From Blastomyces gilchristii SLH14081 (lineage: Eukaryota; Ascomycota; Eurotiomycetes; Onygenales; Ajellomycetaceae): a stretch of 49,660 nt of DNA. Below are positions 1 through 12,300 of this stretch, one piece after another. Both the position numbers and the translations under genes were made by a program. The stretch spans positions 1,255,372-1,305,031 of the forward strand of contig NW_003101666.1 in assembly GCF_000003855.2 (NCBI RefSeq), in the 5' to 3' direction. A model generated the notes under the pieces. That model saw only the letters and a list, made by a program, of their open reading frames with translations. It was not told where the DNA came from and made no database searches. Every line of letters begins with the position of its first letter. Position 1 is the first letter of the stretch.

Positions 1-934
1 CAATTTAGAGATTAATAAAGAAAAAATAAAGAAAATTCATATTTATATTCTTAATATTTATAACACTCAATCTTCTCTAACTATTAATTTTTCTCTTTAA
101 AGAAGCAGAGAGTATTATATCTGTGATACAGACAATTGTTATATTTAATATAAAGACTGTTAGAAATGCATAGACTTTAAAAGAGCTAAATATCAAAGTA
201 TATACAGTTATAACAGAGTCTTAAGAGCTGATTATCTATATATAACTAGATACTTCTTACAAAGCTATATCTACTCTCTCAGTTATACTGAAGTATTCAG
301 TTTGAAAATAATTAAGATGTGAAGAGAAGACTCATCTATTCAGATTAACTTTTATCATGAATTTATAATATTCATATTATCTTAATTATTTAAATATTAC
401 AGGTACTCAGAGACTTATCTCTCATTGATAATAAGATTACAGAAATGTGCTGTGATGTGAGAACTATTGATAGAGAATCTAGACATATTTACATATATCT
501 GATCAGAGATTGTATAAGTAGAAGAGAGTTAATTATAGATCTGTAAAACTGCAGAGAGCACTGACAGTATTAAGAGCTTTGCAGAAACTGTTAGCTAGAA
601 TCTATAAGAAATTACTTATTAGAAGACTTATAGTAAAGAGTAGAACTACACTACTAAGAGTTAGAGACTGATCTGAGAAAGATATAGAATAAGCTGTTAA
701 TCTGAAGATCAGATATAGTGATAGATTTGAGAGAGATAAAGACACTGTTATAACTGATAATATCTCTACTTTACAGCTAATAAAAAGTGATTAGAGAAGT
801 TATAAAGACACTCATAAGAAGCTTAACAGTAGTCAGATATTATTTATAAAGATATTAAAATTAAAAAAAATTTTATTTTTAAGAAGTTTTTGAATTAATA
901 TATAAATATTATTAGAAATACTTTCTCTTTATTA
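1..934 (+). other. AT-rich DNA with a decayed coding trace
   Basis: No element could be named here. Between about 510 and 850 one plus-strand frame stays readable for over 100 codons if a few TGA, TAA and TAG codons are taken as mutated Trp or Gln codons. The result is rich in Arg, Lys and Leu. This looks like an RIP-damaged gene or transposon fragment, but no family motif is recognisable. The rest is low-complexity AT-rich sequence. Confidence 0.35.
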
Positions 935-947
935 TCTGAATAAAAAC
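935..947. repeat. Target-site duplication of LINE copy 1, left
   Basis: The 13 bases TCTGAATAAAAAC occur here, directly beside the (AAT)n tail of the LINE, and again at 8561-8573 beside its 5' end. A 13-bp direct repeat at exactly the two ends is the product of target-primed reverse transcription, so it fixes both LINE borders. Confidence 0.9.
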
Positions 948-972
948 TATTATTATTATTATTCTTCAATTA

Positions 973-1025
973 TAGATGTATGCAGTCAGAGACTATGACA
1001 TCTACCTGAGAACTTTAGTTCTCAG
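973..1025 (-). other. Stem-loops at the LINE 3' end
   Basis: Two inverted repeats sit just inside the tail: TAGATGT (973-979) with ACATCTA (998-1004), and CTGAGAACT (1006-1014) with AGTTCTCAG (1017-1025). In the RNA they would form two adjacent hairpins before the (AAT)n tail. LINE reverse transcriptases commonly recognise a 3' hairpin of their own RNA, so this is the likely recognition element; that role is inferred. The block is repeated in the copies at 25061 and 37418. Confidence 0.6.
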
Positions 1026-1334
1026 AGTTTTTTCTATGTCTGTAAAGTTAACTATTATACATTCATCAATTTCAGATATGCAAAATCAGAAAATTCCAGC
1101 CCAGAATACAAAAACTGTTTACAAATTGCAGTGTTTTAACATCTTTTGATACTTTGAAACCATTTGACAATATCATGACAAAAGAAAAGAGAAAAAGAAC
1201 ACAGTCTCAAAGATAGACACATTAAATAGATAGATAGAAAGAAAATGAAAGGAAAAGATAAAGAAAAAGATAAAGTAAAGAGAGACTATAACAAAACAAA
1301 TTATTAAAAGAGAGTGTATAGCTGTTTTAACAGA

Positions 1335-4300
1335 CTATATCTGATTGATTTTCTCCTCTTCATATTCAGATAATTCTGAATTTAGTCATTTTCTTGTAGC
1401 TGCTTGAGTTTCTGATAGAAAGTCTATTAAGTATTTAATTCCTGTCTCAGTTGAGAATAAGAATCTCATATTTAATTGATTTAGATCATACTTCTCTTTC
1501 AATCTGGCTCTGAGACTATTGTATAATGCATAGTGCATTACAATATACTCAGGATTCTCATTTGTATTGCAGAATGAGCATTCTATTGAGTCAAATCTAT
1601 CATTAAATCTTTGTATATAAGATTTGAAATAGCCATGTCCTAGTTTCAGCTGTATTATAGATGAGAATATTTTCTTTTTACATTTAATTGAACAAGATTT
1701 TCACTTGGGTTTTATTTCAAATCTTGAATAATGTATACTCTTCTTTTGTTTCTGCCAGCTTTCATTCCACTTGTCTAAACAAGATTCTTTTATTTTTCTC
1801 TTTATAAAAGACCAGGACACAATTTTTTGAATAGATCTGCTTAATTCTGCACCCTTTTTTGCAGCTGAATCAGCCAATTCATTGTCATGAATATTCATAT
1901 GAGCAGGAACTCAGTGTAGATAAATTATCAGCTTTGATGTTCTGCTCTTTTGAATTTTCAAAACACAGTTTAAGATCAGTTCAAGATTCAATTGATCATT
2001 ATGAATCTGACTATTTCTAAGTCTTTTTAAAGCAGCTTGACTATCAGAGAATATTCATACCTCTTTTAAACAATTTCCTCTTTTATAAGATTTTATTTCA
2101 ATGAGTTTGAAAGCTTTCACTATTGCAAATAGTTCAGCATCAAAGACTTCACATTCAGAGCCTAGATTTCAGAAATCTGAGATAAAATTAATATTATCTT
2201 CAGTATAAGCAATGCCTGCGCCTAATCTATTCAAGTACTCATTTTTTGAGTCATCTGAATAAATCAGAATAGAGTCTTTTATATTGATTGTAGAAATTCT
2301 CTTCAAATGCTGTTTATATTCTTTCTCTTTTGATAGTTCACTTATTTATAAGTCTATAAGAGATTCAAGCTTTTCTCTTCAGAGAGATAACTTCTCATGA
2401 TCAACTTTTTCAATATTTAAAGAAGAAAATTGATTTTTAATCAGAGAGCATAGTCTGTACAGTTGAGAAGACATTTTCTTTGAAGAATTATTTTCATTTC
2501 AATCAAGAAATCTATTTCAATCCAGTTCATTTCCAGAGTTAATTGATGGAAATGAAGAAGAGACTCTTTCTCTGATTATATGATTTAAGCTCATCTTTAC
2601 AACTCTCAGAGCATAGTTTATACAGGTCTTTTCAAATCTAATAGCAGGAGAAGGAATTGAAGCTTCAATTTTCATTGCTTTAATAGAAGATGATTTGAAT
2701 GCTCTCAGAATTCTTCTCAAGACTCTGTTTTACAGACTTTGAAAGAGTTCAGTGAAATTCTCTTGATTATTTCATCAAACTTGAACTTTATAATCAGCTA
2801 CTGATGTAATACAGGATATATATAACTGTCTCATAGCCTGGAAGAATAGACCTCTCTCTGTATTTGATAGTCTGATTATGTTGTTCAATAGTCTTTCTGT
2901 CTTGACAGTTCTTTGTTGAATGTGATATTTAAAATTCAACTTGGAGTTTAATCATACTTCTAATCATTTGATATTTACACTGGGTTTAATCTCTCTATTT
3001 AAAAGAGTTAGAGATAGTCCTTTCTCATTGAATCTAGGAAAGAAATGAATTAACTCAGTTTTATTCATATTAAATTGAATTTGATTGATATCTGCTCTAA
3101 CAAAGATTTCCTTTGCAGCTTCTTCAATTACTTTTCAATTCTCTTTGATAGTTTTTGAGCTGTAGACTAGATCAATATTATTCACATAACTCAGAGATCA
3201 CACTATTCTTATATTTCTATTTTTGAATAGATATGCAGTGTATATTGTAAATAAAATAAGTGAGATTGAAGATCTCTGTGATACTTCTATTTTTATCTCA
3301 GTCTTGTCTTATTTCATTCCATCAAAGAAGAGTTGTATAATTCTTTTAGATATAAAACAGTTAACTCATTTTATTAGAGAAAGTGACAGTTTTAATATCT
3401 TCAATGTCTGAATTAACTTTGACTTTGAAACATGATCAAATGCTTCTTTTATATCAATAAAAACTGCAGTTGAGACCAGACTCTCATGCTTTGCTATTTA
3501 AATATTATGAACAACTGAGAGAACAGTGTCAATTGCAGAACAATGTTTTCTATCTCTCATTTATTCACTGAATAAAAGAGAATCATCTATAGAGCTTATA
3601 AAAGATAGTTGAGTAGCTATTATCTTTTCTAAAACCTTTCCTAGACAGTTCAATAGAGATATTACTCTATATGACTTAGGAATTGAAGTTTTTCTATTAG
3701 GTTTTGCAAGAATCACTTCAGTGGCTTCTCTTCAGCATTCAGAATGATATTCATTTTTCAAGAGATTGAAAAAGAGCTCAAAATATTCATTCTTTAAGTA
3801 GGAATATGTATTTTGAATAATCAAGTGATTAATTGAATCAGGATCTGCAGCAGTTTTAACAGAACTTGAGAAGATAGCTGACTCTAATTCATCTTGTGTA
3901 AGATCAGGCCATTTCCAGTCATTTTCATCAATGTAGTTGAGAAGTGATATATTCTCTTCCTCTTCCTCTGAATCTGAATCTGGTGAGTTCTGAAAGAGAA
4001 TTCTCATGAAAGCTTGACATTTTTCCTTAAAAGAGTTTGCTGTATATGATTCATTCTGAAACTCATATTCTAAGGCTGGAAGTTTTGCTACACTTCTTGT
4101 TTTAGTATAGTTAAAAGCTTTAAAAACTTCCTTCTCTTGTCCTTCTTCAAGAAATTTATTTCAGCAGTCTGTTTTAGCTCTTTTAATATCTGAAAAATAT
4201 TCATTTCTGACAGCTTTGAACTCTTCATCAGATATTACATCATTCTTTCAATCTCTTCTAGCAGTAGCTAATTCTTTCCTTTTAGATGAGATATTCTCAT

Positions 4301-5297
4301 TTCATCAAGGTTTTGAATACTCAGAAGATTTTCTTTTTGAAATATTATCTCTAACACTTGTTAGAATAATAGATGTAATAAGCTTCACTCTATTCTCAAG
4401 CATTTCATTTGAGATATCTTGATCAGAATTTCAATATAGCTCATTCTGTCTTTCAGATTTTAACAGTTTTATGCTTTCTTCAACTGCTTTTCAATCAGCT
4501 TTTTCAAAGTTATACTGATTAGAGAGAAGAGGATTTTCACTCATTTGTTTTTCACTCAGTTCAATATTAAATTGAATAATCTCATGACCTGATTCTGATG
4601 TCTCATTTAAATTAATAAACCAGTTTATAAGTCTTCTTTTCATTAGATTTTATAACATGAAGATTAGATCTATAATAGACTTCTGTTTCATGTCTTTTCT
4701 AAAGAATGTTTGTTGATCAGACTTATTAATCAAATCTATTAAATGCTCAAAGATTCATTCAATCAGATTATCAGCTCTCACTGCTCTCTTGCATTCTGAA
4801 TTTCATCAGAGATGATGTGTATTGAAATCTCCTACAATTATAGAGTTTCTTGATGAAGTTATGTTCAGAAATCCTCTATCAATTGTTCAGATATTGTTAT
4901 TTTCCTTCAATGACTTTTCATTATAGATATTTATGAGCTGTATAGTATCAAACTCATTTTCTTTATCTATAATATCACTCACCAGAATATCAGAGTCAGA
5001 CATGATATCAAATCTTAGATTAAATTGATATCTTGATCTCTTTCTTTCATAGATCACTACTCTTGACTTTATCTCAGACTTTTGAGATAAAAAGCAGTAG
5101 TAGCTTGAATGAGAAATGACATATTTTTACTCAGCATCAAAATTCGGCTCCTGAAGCAGTATAAAATCAACTTTTTATTCAAATGCAATTTGAAGACAAG
5201 AATAAATATAATTTGAGTTTCTATCCACATTATTTTGAATAAATGTGATTTTTGAAGAGTTTTTAAACTTTTTTTGTTATTTTTGTTGTATATTCAT
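1335..5297 (-). pseudogene. LINE ORF2: APE endonuclease / reverse transcriptase / RNase H, RIP-damaged
   Basis: The pol protein of the LINE nicks target DNA and reverse-transcribes the element RNA. The ATG at 5297 overlaps the ORF1 stop, and all recognisable pieces stay in one frame to a stop near 1335, about 1,320 codons. The endonuclease lies at residues 1-230, with LLQEP and GDFNTHHLWW near residue 160. The RT core lies around residues 550-800: AFDHVS near 619, and the catalytic box now reads YVNN instead of YADD near 704. RNase H spans roughly residues 1010-1150, with SDDS for the usual TDGS, FDAEL, FSDSQAA and NELADSAAKKG. A C-x2-C...H...C tail follows near 1530-1590. Many Trp codons are TGA and Gln codons TAA. 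The protein is inactive. The exact stop is uncertain because the next region differs by small indels between copies. Confidence 0.9.
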
Positions 5298-6925
5298 ACT
5301 AAAAGAGAGTAGAGTAGAATCTAATCACTATTATCAGATAGTAGATTATAACTGTTCTGAAAAGTGGAAATCTCAACTGCTTGCATTATATCTAGTTTAT
5401 CATCAGAGTCATTTCTCAATTCTCTAATCTTAACAGAAGTTTGAGAATTCAAATTCTGTTTATATTTAGCTGGAGAATTGAAGTTTGAAGACTTAGATAG
5501 TTGAGAGTTTCTTCTTTTTAAGCTTGTAGTTATAAGTCTACTGGCTTGACTCTTCTCTTCAGTTCTAGATTAACTTTGAACTTCATCTTTTCTCCAGTTC
5601 TTTTGAGTTCTAGGAGTAAACATACAATCTTTTGAGCTAGATGCATGTTTTTCTTTGCAATTAGAGCACTTAAGCAGAGTATGTTAACAAATTTCATCTC
5701 TTTTTGAGCATGTTTCACATTTATGCTCACTAGTTTTGTGATCTCTGGCACAGAATGCACATTTTGAGTCTCTAAAACATGAGATTGCAAAGTGTTCATA
5801 TCTTTGACAGTTTGAACACTGTGTTTGAGCTTTGAGATTCATTCTTGAGTCTTTGTATTCATGAACTCTCATTTTCAAATCTGCTACTCTTACTTCAGAG
5901 ATCTTTGACTGTTTAAGTGTTTTTATATATACTAGAACAGAGGCATTTCTCCTGCTTTGTCTGCACTCAATTGAATTTAGTCATACAGGCTTCTTTCTCA
6001 GTTGAATAGAGTTGTATTCTTTCAATTCATTTTTGAGAAGTAGTATTCCTTCTTCACAGTCAAAAATTTCAACTGGAATATTATGAAGAATGAATTTATC
6101 TCACTTTTCATCTCTTTCAGATAGAATTATTGTGTTTAACAAAGATTCTACTACTGACTTTCAGAGATTCTCATTCTGAATAAGGAATTGAGCACTGAAT
6201 TCAGGCATTGTAGTCAGAATAATGAAGTTTTCAAAGAATAATGACTCAATTGAAGCTATAACTGGTTTTTGAACTTCAATATCAGTCATCAACTGAGAAA
6301 AGAACTGCTGATTAATTTCATTTCTGATTCTGAAAATGAGATTTGAGTTTAGCTTGTTTCTTTGCAGAATGTCCTGGTTTGAGACTTTGAGAATAAGTCT
6401 TCTATTTCTGAAGATTTGAAAGTTTTTCTCTTTTTACATTTTCTTTTTCACTTTTCTATGAATAGAGACATGAGCAGTATTCTTCTCAGTTTTCTCAGGA
6501 TTTTGAGCAGATTTTGAGACAGCAGGTTTAGAGACAGCAGATTCAGCTGCTTGAGCATATGTTTTCTTCTGATTCAAAGAGGAAGAAGAAGTAGGAAAAA
6601 AGAAAGAAGAAGAGCAAGATGAAGAGTCAGTGATTGTACTAGGAATTTTCAAGGTTTTTTGAACTGTGTTTGAGATTCCAAGTTTGAACTTGATCATCTC
6701 CTGTAGTTGTCTAGCCTGAGTATGAAGAATTAACAGAACTTCTTCATTCATCTCACTCAGACACTGCTTTTCAAGAATCTTGCTTGCTTTTTCAAGTTCC
6801 TGTATTTCAAGAACTTGTTATTTCTCTATTTCTTCTTTCTTTCTTCTCTTCAGAATTTCAATCTCAGGAATAGCATTTGAGAAAGCATCTTTTTCCACAT
6901 CAACTGAGTGTATTTTTGAACTCAT
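5294..6925 (-). pseudogene. LINE ORF1: Gag-like RNA-binding protein with zinc knuckles, RIP-damaged
   Basis: This frame encodes the nucleic-acid-binding protein of the LINE ribonucleoprotein. It runs 543 codons in one frame from ATG at 6925 to TGA at 5294, and that stop overlaps the ORF2 start as ATGA. The N-terminus is charged (RRKKEE near residue 30) and probably a coiled coil, followed by a Ser/Pro/Ala-rich stretch near residues 110-160. The knuckles are CSNCQRYEHFAISC (residue about 370), CAFCARDHKTSEHKC (about 389) and CSNCKEKHASSSKDC (about 418). A Gly-to-Glu change in the first knuckle and several in-frame TAA/TAG codons show RIP damage. The ATGA overlap suggests ORF2 was translated by termination-reinitiation, which is an inference. 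Confidence 0.9.
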
Positions 6926-7912
6926 TGTTTTCACTCAATGAAAAGTTGATCAGACTATTTCAATTGAGATATTTCTAAGTCTGTTTTCAATTGAAAAGTT
7001 GATCAGACTGTTTCAAAAGAAGAATAAAAGACTTTTGTGTATAAAACACCTGATTTTTTTCACACTAGTTCAGTAACTAGATTAGATTTTTGAAGAGAAT
7101 CTAATAAACTAAAATTGATTTTTAAGATAAATCAATAAAATCTTTACAATCTCTTTCTTGAGATACAGTGAGGAAAAGTATGATATTAATTGATAATAAA
7201 TCAGATGATATGACAGTTTTTGAGAGAAAAACTGATAAAAAATAAATCAATTTTTTGCAGAGAAATTGATTAAAACTATTCAATTTTATTCTAAATCATT
7301 CAATTCTTCTCACACAACAAGTGTGCAACTCAAATCAGTTAATAAAGAGTGTAAAAAAGAATTAAGTATTAATGAAAGCTCTTCAGTCACTGAAAAAGTA
7401 ATTCTTACTTAAAAGAATATGAAATTATGACAGAAAACAACTCTGTTTTTAATTCTTTGTAAGAATATTGTATAAAACTCAGAGAAAAACACCTTACTTT
7501 TTCAAGAGAAGTAAAAAACTATTTCTAAGATCTTTTTTTTTTGCATTAACTGCTACAGAAGAATGAGATAGAGACTGCTAAGATATGCACTACTGTATAC
7601 TCTCTATCAAGACTTTCTCTCTTCAGAGTCTTGATATTATAGAGAATATAAGTCTGTTTCTATATAATAATATAAATATTGCCAGCAGGATGTAGAGGAA
7701 CTGGTTATTTATATCTCAAAATAGAAGACTTTGTCAATGATTATATCAATATAGAGTTAATTCTCAAATTCAATAGAAACCTAGTGTTGCTGTTCTCAAT
7801 TCCTTGCAGAATCTATTGAATATTGAGATATTAAAACTAGATTTAATATATCTCACTGTGCAGAGATCAAAGGCTCAGTCAGACCTTGAGATATACTGAT
7901 TTTATAGTTGTT

Positions 7913-8182
7913 GTGTCTGCTGATTATGTATCAAGTACAGTTGCTGAGGTATCTTTTTGTACTTTTCTGTTGGGGATGGGCCAGATTGAGAGGGGTGATA
8001 CGAGGGTGAGACTTGGTGTTGATGTCTAGATACACTGAAGACAGACCGTGGAGATTGCACTTCAGAAGTGTCTGTTGATTATGTGCTTGATATTATCGCT
8101 GAGGTATCTTTTTGTATTTTTCTGCCGGGGATGGGCCAGATTGAGAAGGGCGGTACGAGGGTGGGACTTGGCGTTGGTGTTT
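7913..8182 (-). repeat. Tandem ~155-bp monomers in the LINE 5' UTR
   Basis: Two similar blocks begin at 7913 and 8068, a period of 155 bp. Both contain the order GAGGTATCTTTTTGTA, GGGGATGGGCCAGATTGAGA and ACGAGGGTG. The mirror copy of the same pair is in LINE copy 2 (about 34800-35040). Tandem 5' UTR monomers act as internal promoters in some mammalian L1 elements; a promoter role here is inferred. Confidence 0.75.
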
Positions 8183-8565
8183 TGGAACATCAAAGATGGA
8201 CAGGGTTTTCGCGGAGGTCGCTTCTCAGATATCTCCACAACTACAGATTGGGGATCTTCCAAAATCGAGAAGATTGGCGCATATGGCTAGGTCTCTTCAC
8301 CTTACAATTTGTATGGCAATTTGGCCCGGGGTTGTGGTGTGGTATGGGAGAATGGGGGATAATCCCACACAGGAGTTTCAAACAACGTCTGGTTCACGTT
8401 TGGCTGGATAACTCCACCACCACACGGGGTATGCGGTCGGCGATGGGGTCAAAATGCTCTTATGATCGAGGGCTTTTCGATGGATCTATCGGCGGGTTCT
8501 TATTCGAAAAATCGAGCGAGTTCGTGGTGGAGCGGTTGACAGACTCTGGCTTTTTGACTGTCTGA
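8131..8565 (+). CDS. Antisense open frame over the LINE 5' end (hypothetical)
   Basis: An open frame of 144 codons from ATG 8131 runs opposite to the LINE, over its least-mutated segment, and stops inside the TSD at 8563-8565. It contains WLDNSTTTRGMRSAMGSK and DRGLFDGSIGGFLFE. Parts of the same frame remain open in the fragment at 17382-17554 (one TGA) and on the minus strand at 34424-34627 in LINE copy 2. No family is recognised. It may be chance openness in a GC-rich, lightly mutated region, since its end depends on the insertion site. Low confidence that it is a real protein. Confidence 0.25.
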   Translation: MGQIEKGGTRVGLGVGVLEHQRWTGFSRRSLLRYLHNYRLGIFQNREDWRIWLGLFTLQFVWQFGPGLWCGMGEWGIIPHRSFKQRLVHVWLDNSTTTRGMRSAMGSKCSYDRGLFDGSIGGFLFEKSSEFVVERLTDSGFLTV

Positions 8566-8573
8566 ATAAAAAC
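8561..8573. repeat. Target-site duplication of LINE copy 1, right
   Basis: This is the second copy of TCTGAATAAAAAC and marks the LINE 5' border at 8560. From here to 8703 the DNA is plain AT-rich sequence with no feature I can name. Confidence 0.9.
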
Positions 8574-8703
8574 ACTTCATAGATAAATAAGAATACTTAT
8601 AGTCTATAAGAATAAAAGCTATTATAGAAAAAGAGAAAAGAAGATAAGATTCTACAGATAGATTTAGAATATTTATACTACTCTAGAGAGATTTATTTAC
8701 ACT

Positions 8704-8708
8704 ATAAG
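8704..8708. repeat. Target-site duplication of gypsy element A, left
   Basis: ATAAG lies directly before the LTR and again at 16545-16549 directly after the other LTR. A 5-bp duplication is what a Ty3/gypsy integrase leaves. Confidence 0.88.
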
Positions 8709-9252
8709 TGTCACGCTCCTGGCCGCGCCAAGGCCCCGCTGCGGTTTCACACGGCCCATCGCTTCCATGCGGATGATTTCATTCATCCCGCAGGCTGTCT
8801 GAACCGGTTTCCAATCACTCTATGACATCATTCAGATATATCATAGAAAGATCTGATTGATGAATATGAGAACCTCACTTCTATACAAGATCAGCAGATT
8901 ACTCTTTCTTGACAGTGAGACACTGCTGAGATATCACTTCAGCTATTCTTGCTCATGAAATGAGAGAAGAGTATCTACTTATTATCTATATAGAATAGCT
9001 AGATACTGGCTTCTTATTAAAGAAGTCACTGATTCATTTTTCTCTGACTGAAATATATACAAGAGTTACTGTGTATCTTATACAATCTTCTTAGTATACT
9101 AAGTATTATATCTGTGATATTCTTGTAATAACTCTGTAGTCTACAAGCTCACTATTTAAGTAAGATAGTTAAGCTCATTTATATAGCTTCTTAAATAACT
9201 ATTTCTATATAATATTATCAACTAGTCACTGCTTTAGTTCTATTATGTTACA
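8709..9252 (+). repeat. 5' LTR of element A
   Basis: This LTR is 544 bp, beginning TGTCACGCTC and ending TTATGTTACA. Its first 110 bp keep normal GC content (many CC, GG and CG), while the same segment of the 3' LTR is fully converted, so the two LTRs were mutated independently. Confidence 0.9.
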
Positions 9253-9309
9253 ATTTGAATTACTTAATCTGATTATAAGTTTGAATCAGTTAGACTCTAA
9301 CAGACTGAT

Positions 9310-12300
9310 ATAACTTCATATACTCACACTGAGACTGACTCAATCTCACTGTCTGAGAGAAACTCTACATTATTCTCTAGAGTATATATATCTCTATCTC
9401 AGCAGAAATCTGAGAGTTCTGAACTCACTGCACATTTTGATATAAGCTCTTTTAATTACTCTGTCACTGTCACAGCTTCTACACATCTACATCTATTATA
9501 AAGATAGAGAGATTAAGATCAGAAATTCTTCAAGATATAAGAAAAATATCTTATCTGAATTTCACAGCTTTATCTGTACTCTTGAATGAAAATTCCACCT
9601 TAATCTGAGTTAGTATAATACTTATAAGATATGAGTAATATACACTGTCAATCTCCTTGAAGACATCTCTGCAACTACTTGAGCTATTAAGAAGAGAGAG
9701 CTTGAGTGTATTAATACTATTATAACTTAGAAAGAATTCAAGAACTTTCTACTAAATTAAATCAAAGATCACTGCAACTGCAGCTTCACAGCAGTACAGT
9801 AGTTCAACTTATTATATTAATAAGATAATAAGAATTCTTTCAATTTCAATATAAGATTTAAAGAATATTGAGAGAAATTAACTTTTGATTTGAATCAATT
9901 AAAAATATAGCTTTATCTTACAAAGCTGACTCATAAGATGCAGATAATAATATCACAGTATCAGAGTTTATTAATTAATTATACTGAGCTTATCAATCTG
10001 ACTTCTCAGATCTATTTAAATAATTAATTCTTTAAGAAAAAGATTAATAAGATATCTTCTAAGTAATCAATGATAAGATCTAAACAGTACTGTGATAGCT
10101 TCAGTGTAGAGAAAGTAAAGAAGAATTTTAAGTATTCTAATTCTTCACTCACTGTAAAGAAATATTAAAAAGATTTGATAAAGATCTCTATTTCAACTGC
10201 AGAGCTGATAATCACTATATCAGTGATTATAAAAAGCTGAAGAAGAGAAGAAACTGAGAAGATATCTTCTTAAAATTAACTTCTCTTCTGATAAACATAT
10301 TCATGAAAGATAAAGAAGAGAAAGAAATGAAGAATTAATAATTCTTATATCTCTGAGTTCATGTTATAATTACAATGTATATCTTAAATAAGAAGATATT
10401 AGTGAGATATCTACTTAACTTCAGAGTAGATATTAACTTCATATTCTATTTCTTTTCTTTAATAAAGAATTGAAAGAAGATAGATCTGTCAGATTATATA
10501 AAATTTATCAATGAAATGAAATATCACTGTTTTGATATAATTTAAGCAAAGTATATGATCACAGACTTAGAAGAAATCTTTAAGAAGAGTAGTCTACTTC
10601 TTTATACAGTTAACATCATAGATGAGAATATCATTCTAGATATTCTGTAATTGAGAGAAAACAATTCTCTCATTAACTGAGTTACTCAGATATAACAGTA
10701 CTGTCTCACTAATAAAGAGACAGTGATAGAGAAATCTGAAGAGTTTCATTAAAAGAATCTTGAGAAAAAGATAAAGTTAATATACTGTGTAGTAGATAAT
10801 TGAAACTTGAGAATAGATAAAGAAGTTATCACTCTTACTACAAGATTAGTAGCAGTATTCATCATTGAAGACAGATATATATAATATCTCTTTACAGATT
10901 ATAAGAATATCTTTTTGAAAAGAGAAGTAGTGAAGTTTTCTGACACTAAGATATAATATAAGATTCATCTTGAAGACAGTGTAACAGTACTGTACAGATC
11001 TCTTTATAACTTATCTATAAAGAAATTGAATATTCTGTGTAAATATCTTGAAGAAGTGCAATCAAAGAACTGAATATACTTATCAAAGAGTTCAGTAGAG
11101 ACATCTATACTCTTTATACTTAAGAAGAATGATAGACTATGTCTATGCATAGACTACAGAGGTCTTAATAAGATGATAATTAAGAATTACTATTCATTAT
11201 CATTGATTGATGAGATAATTAATCAATTATCTGAAGTAAAGATATTCTCAGAGATTGATATACAGAATGTCTATCATAGAATCAGAGTTAATAAAGATAA
11301 TATTTGAAAAACAGCTTTTTATACTAAGTATAGTAATTTTAAATATCTTATTTTATCTTTTGATCTTTGTAATGCTTCAGTCATCTTCCAGATCTATATA
11401 AATGAGACACTGTGAGATCTTGTTAATATCTCCTGTATAGTATATCTGAATGACATTCTAATCTTCTTAAAATCAGAGAAAGAACATGATACTCATATTT
11501 AAGAAGTGTTAAGTCACTTAAGACAGTATCAACTCTATACAAACACTGAAAAATGCTTGTTCTACATGCAGGAGATTGATTTCTTAGATTATATTATTAA
11601 GATGAATAGCATTTCAATGAATAGAAGCTGAGTCTCTGTTATTGAGAACTGATCAGTATCACAGACATATTATAAGATGCAGATATTTCTAGAATTTGTA
11701 AATTTCTACAGATAATTCATCTATATATATTCATGAATTACTGCCTCTCTTACAGATCTGTTAAAGAGAAGTGTGAAAGATAGAAAAATAAGATTATTTA
11801 TTCTTACTCAAGATATTATACAGATATTTATAGAATTGAAACAAGCTTTTACAGATATTACAATACTGAATTACTTTAATCTTAACTTACTCAGTCAGTG
11901 TGAGACTGATGCATCTGAGAATAAGATCTGTGAAATCTTTTCACAGTTAACACTGAAGATCTTTCAATATTGAAAGAATCAGAGAATAATCATCTCTGAG
12001 AATACAGATAATGAATTATTTATAAGAGAAGACTTTTTTACAGAGTCTATAAAATATTATAAATGAAGATCAGTAATCTTCTTCTTTAAGAAGTTATCAC
12101 TCACACAGAGAAGATATAATACTCATGATTAGAAGATATTAGTAATTATCAAATTCTTTAAGATCTAATAATATTATCTTTAGAGTAATAAATATTCAGT
12201 GCAGGTTCTCACTGATTATATAAATCTATATTACTTCTTAATAACAAAGAGCTTAACAGAATATCAAGTCAGATGAGTGAAGCTGCTTTTAAAGTATGAT

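Larger units (their letters stand above)
948..8560 (-). mobile_element. Full-length Tad-like LINE retrotransposon, copy 1 (RIP-inactivated)
   Basis: This is a 7.6-kb non-LTR retrotransposon on the minus strand, bounded by a perfect 13-bp TSD. In element order it has a 5' UTR with about 155-bp tandem monomers (8560-6926), ORF1 with three CCHC-type zinc knuckles, ORF2 (APE endonuclease, reverse transcriptase, RNase H, terminal Cys/His motif), and a 3' UTR ending in (AAT)n. The layout and size match the fungal Tad1 clade; that clade assignment is by architecture only. The body is saturated with transition mutations and in-frame stops, while the first 450 bp of the 5' UTR keep normal GC content. 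Copies or fragments lie at 17382-17554, 25061-25379 (3' end) and 34421-37418. Confidence 0.93.
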
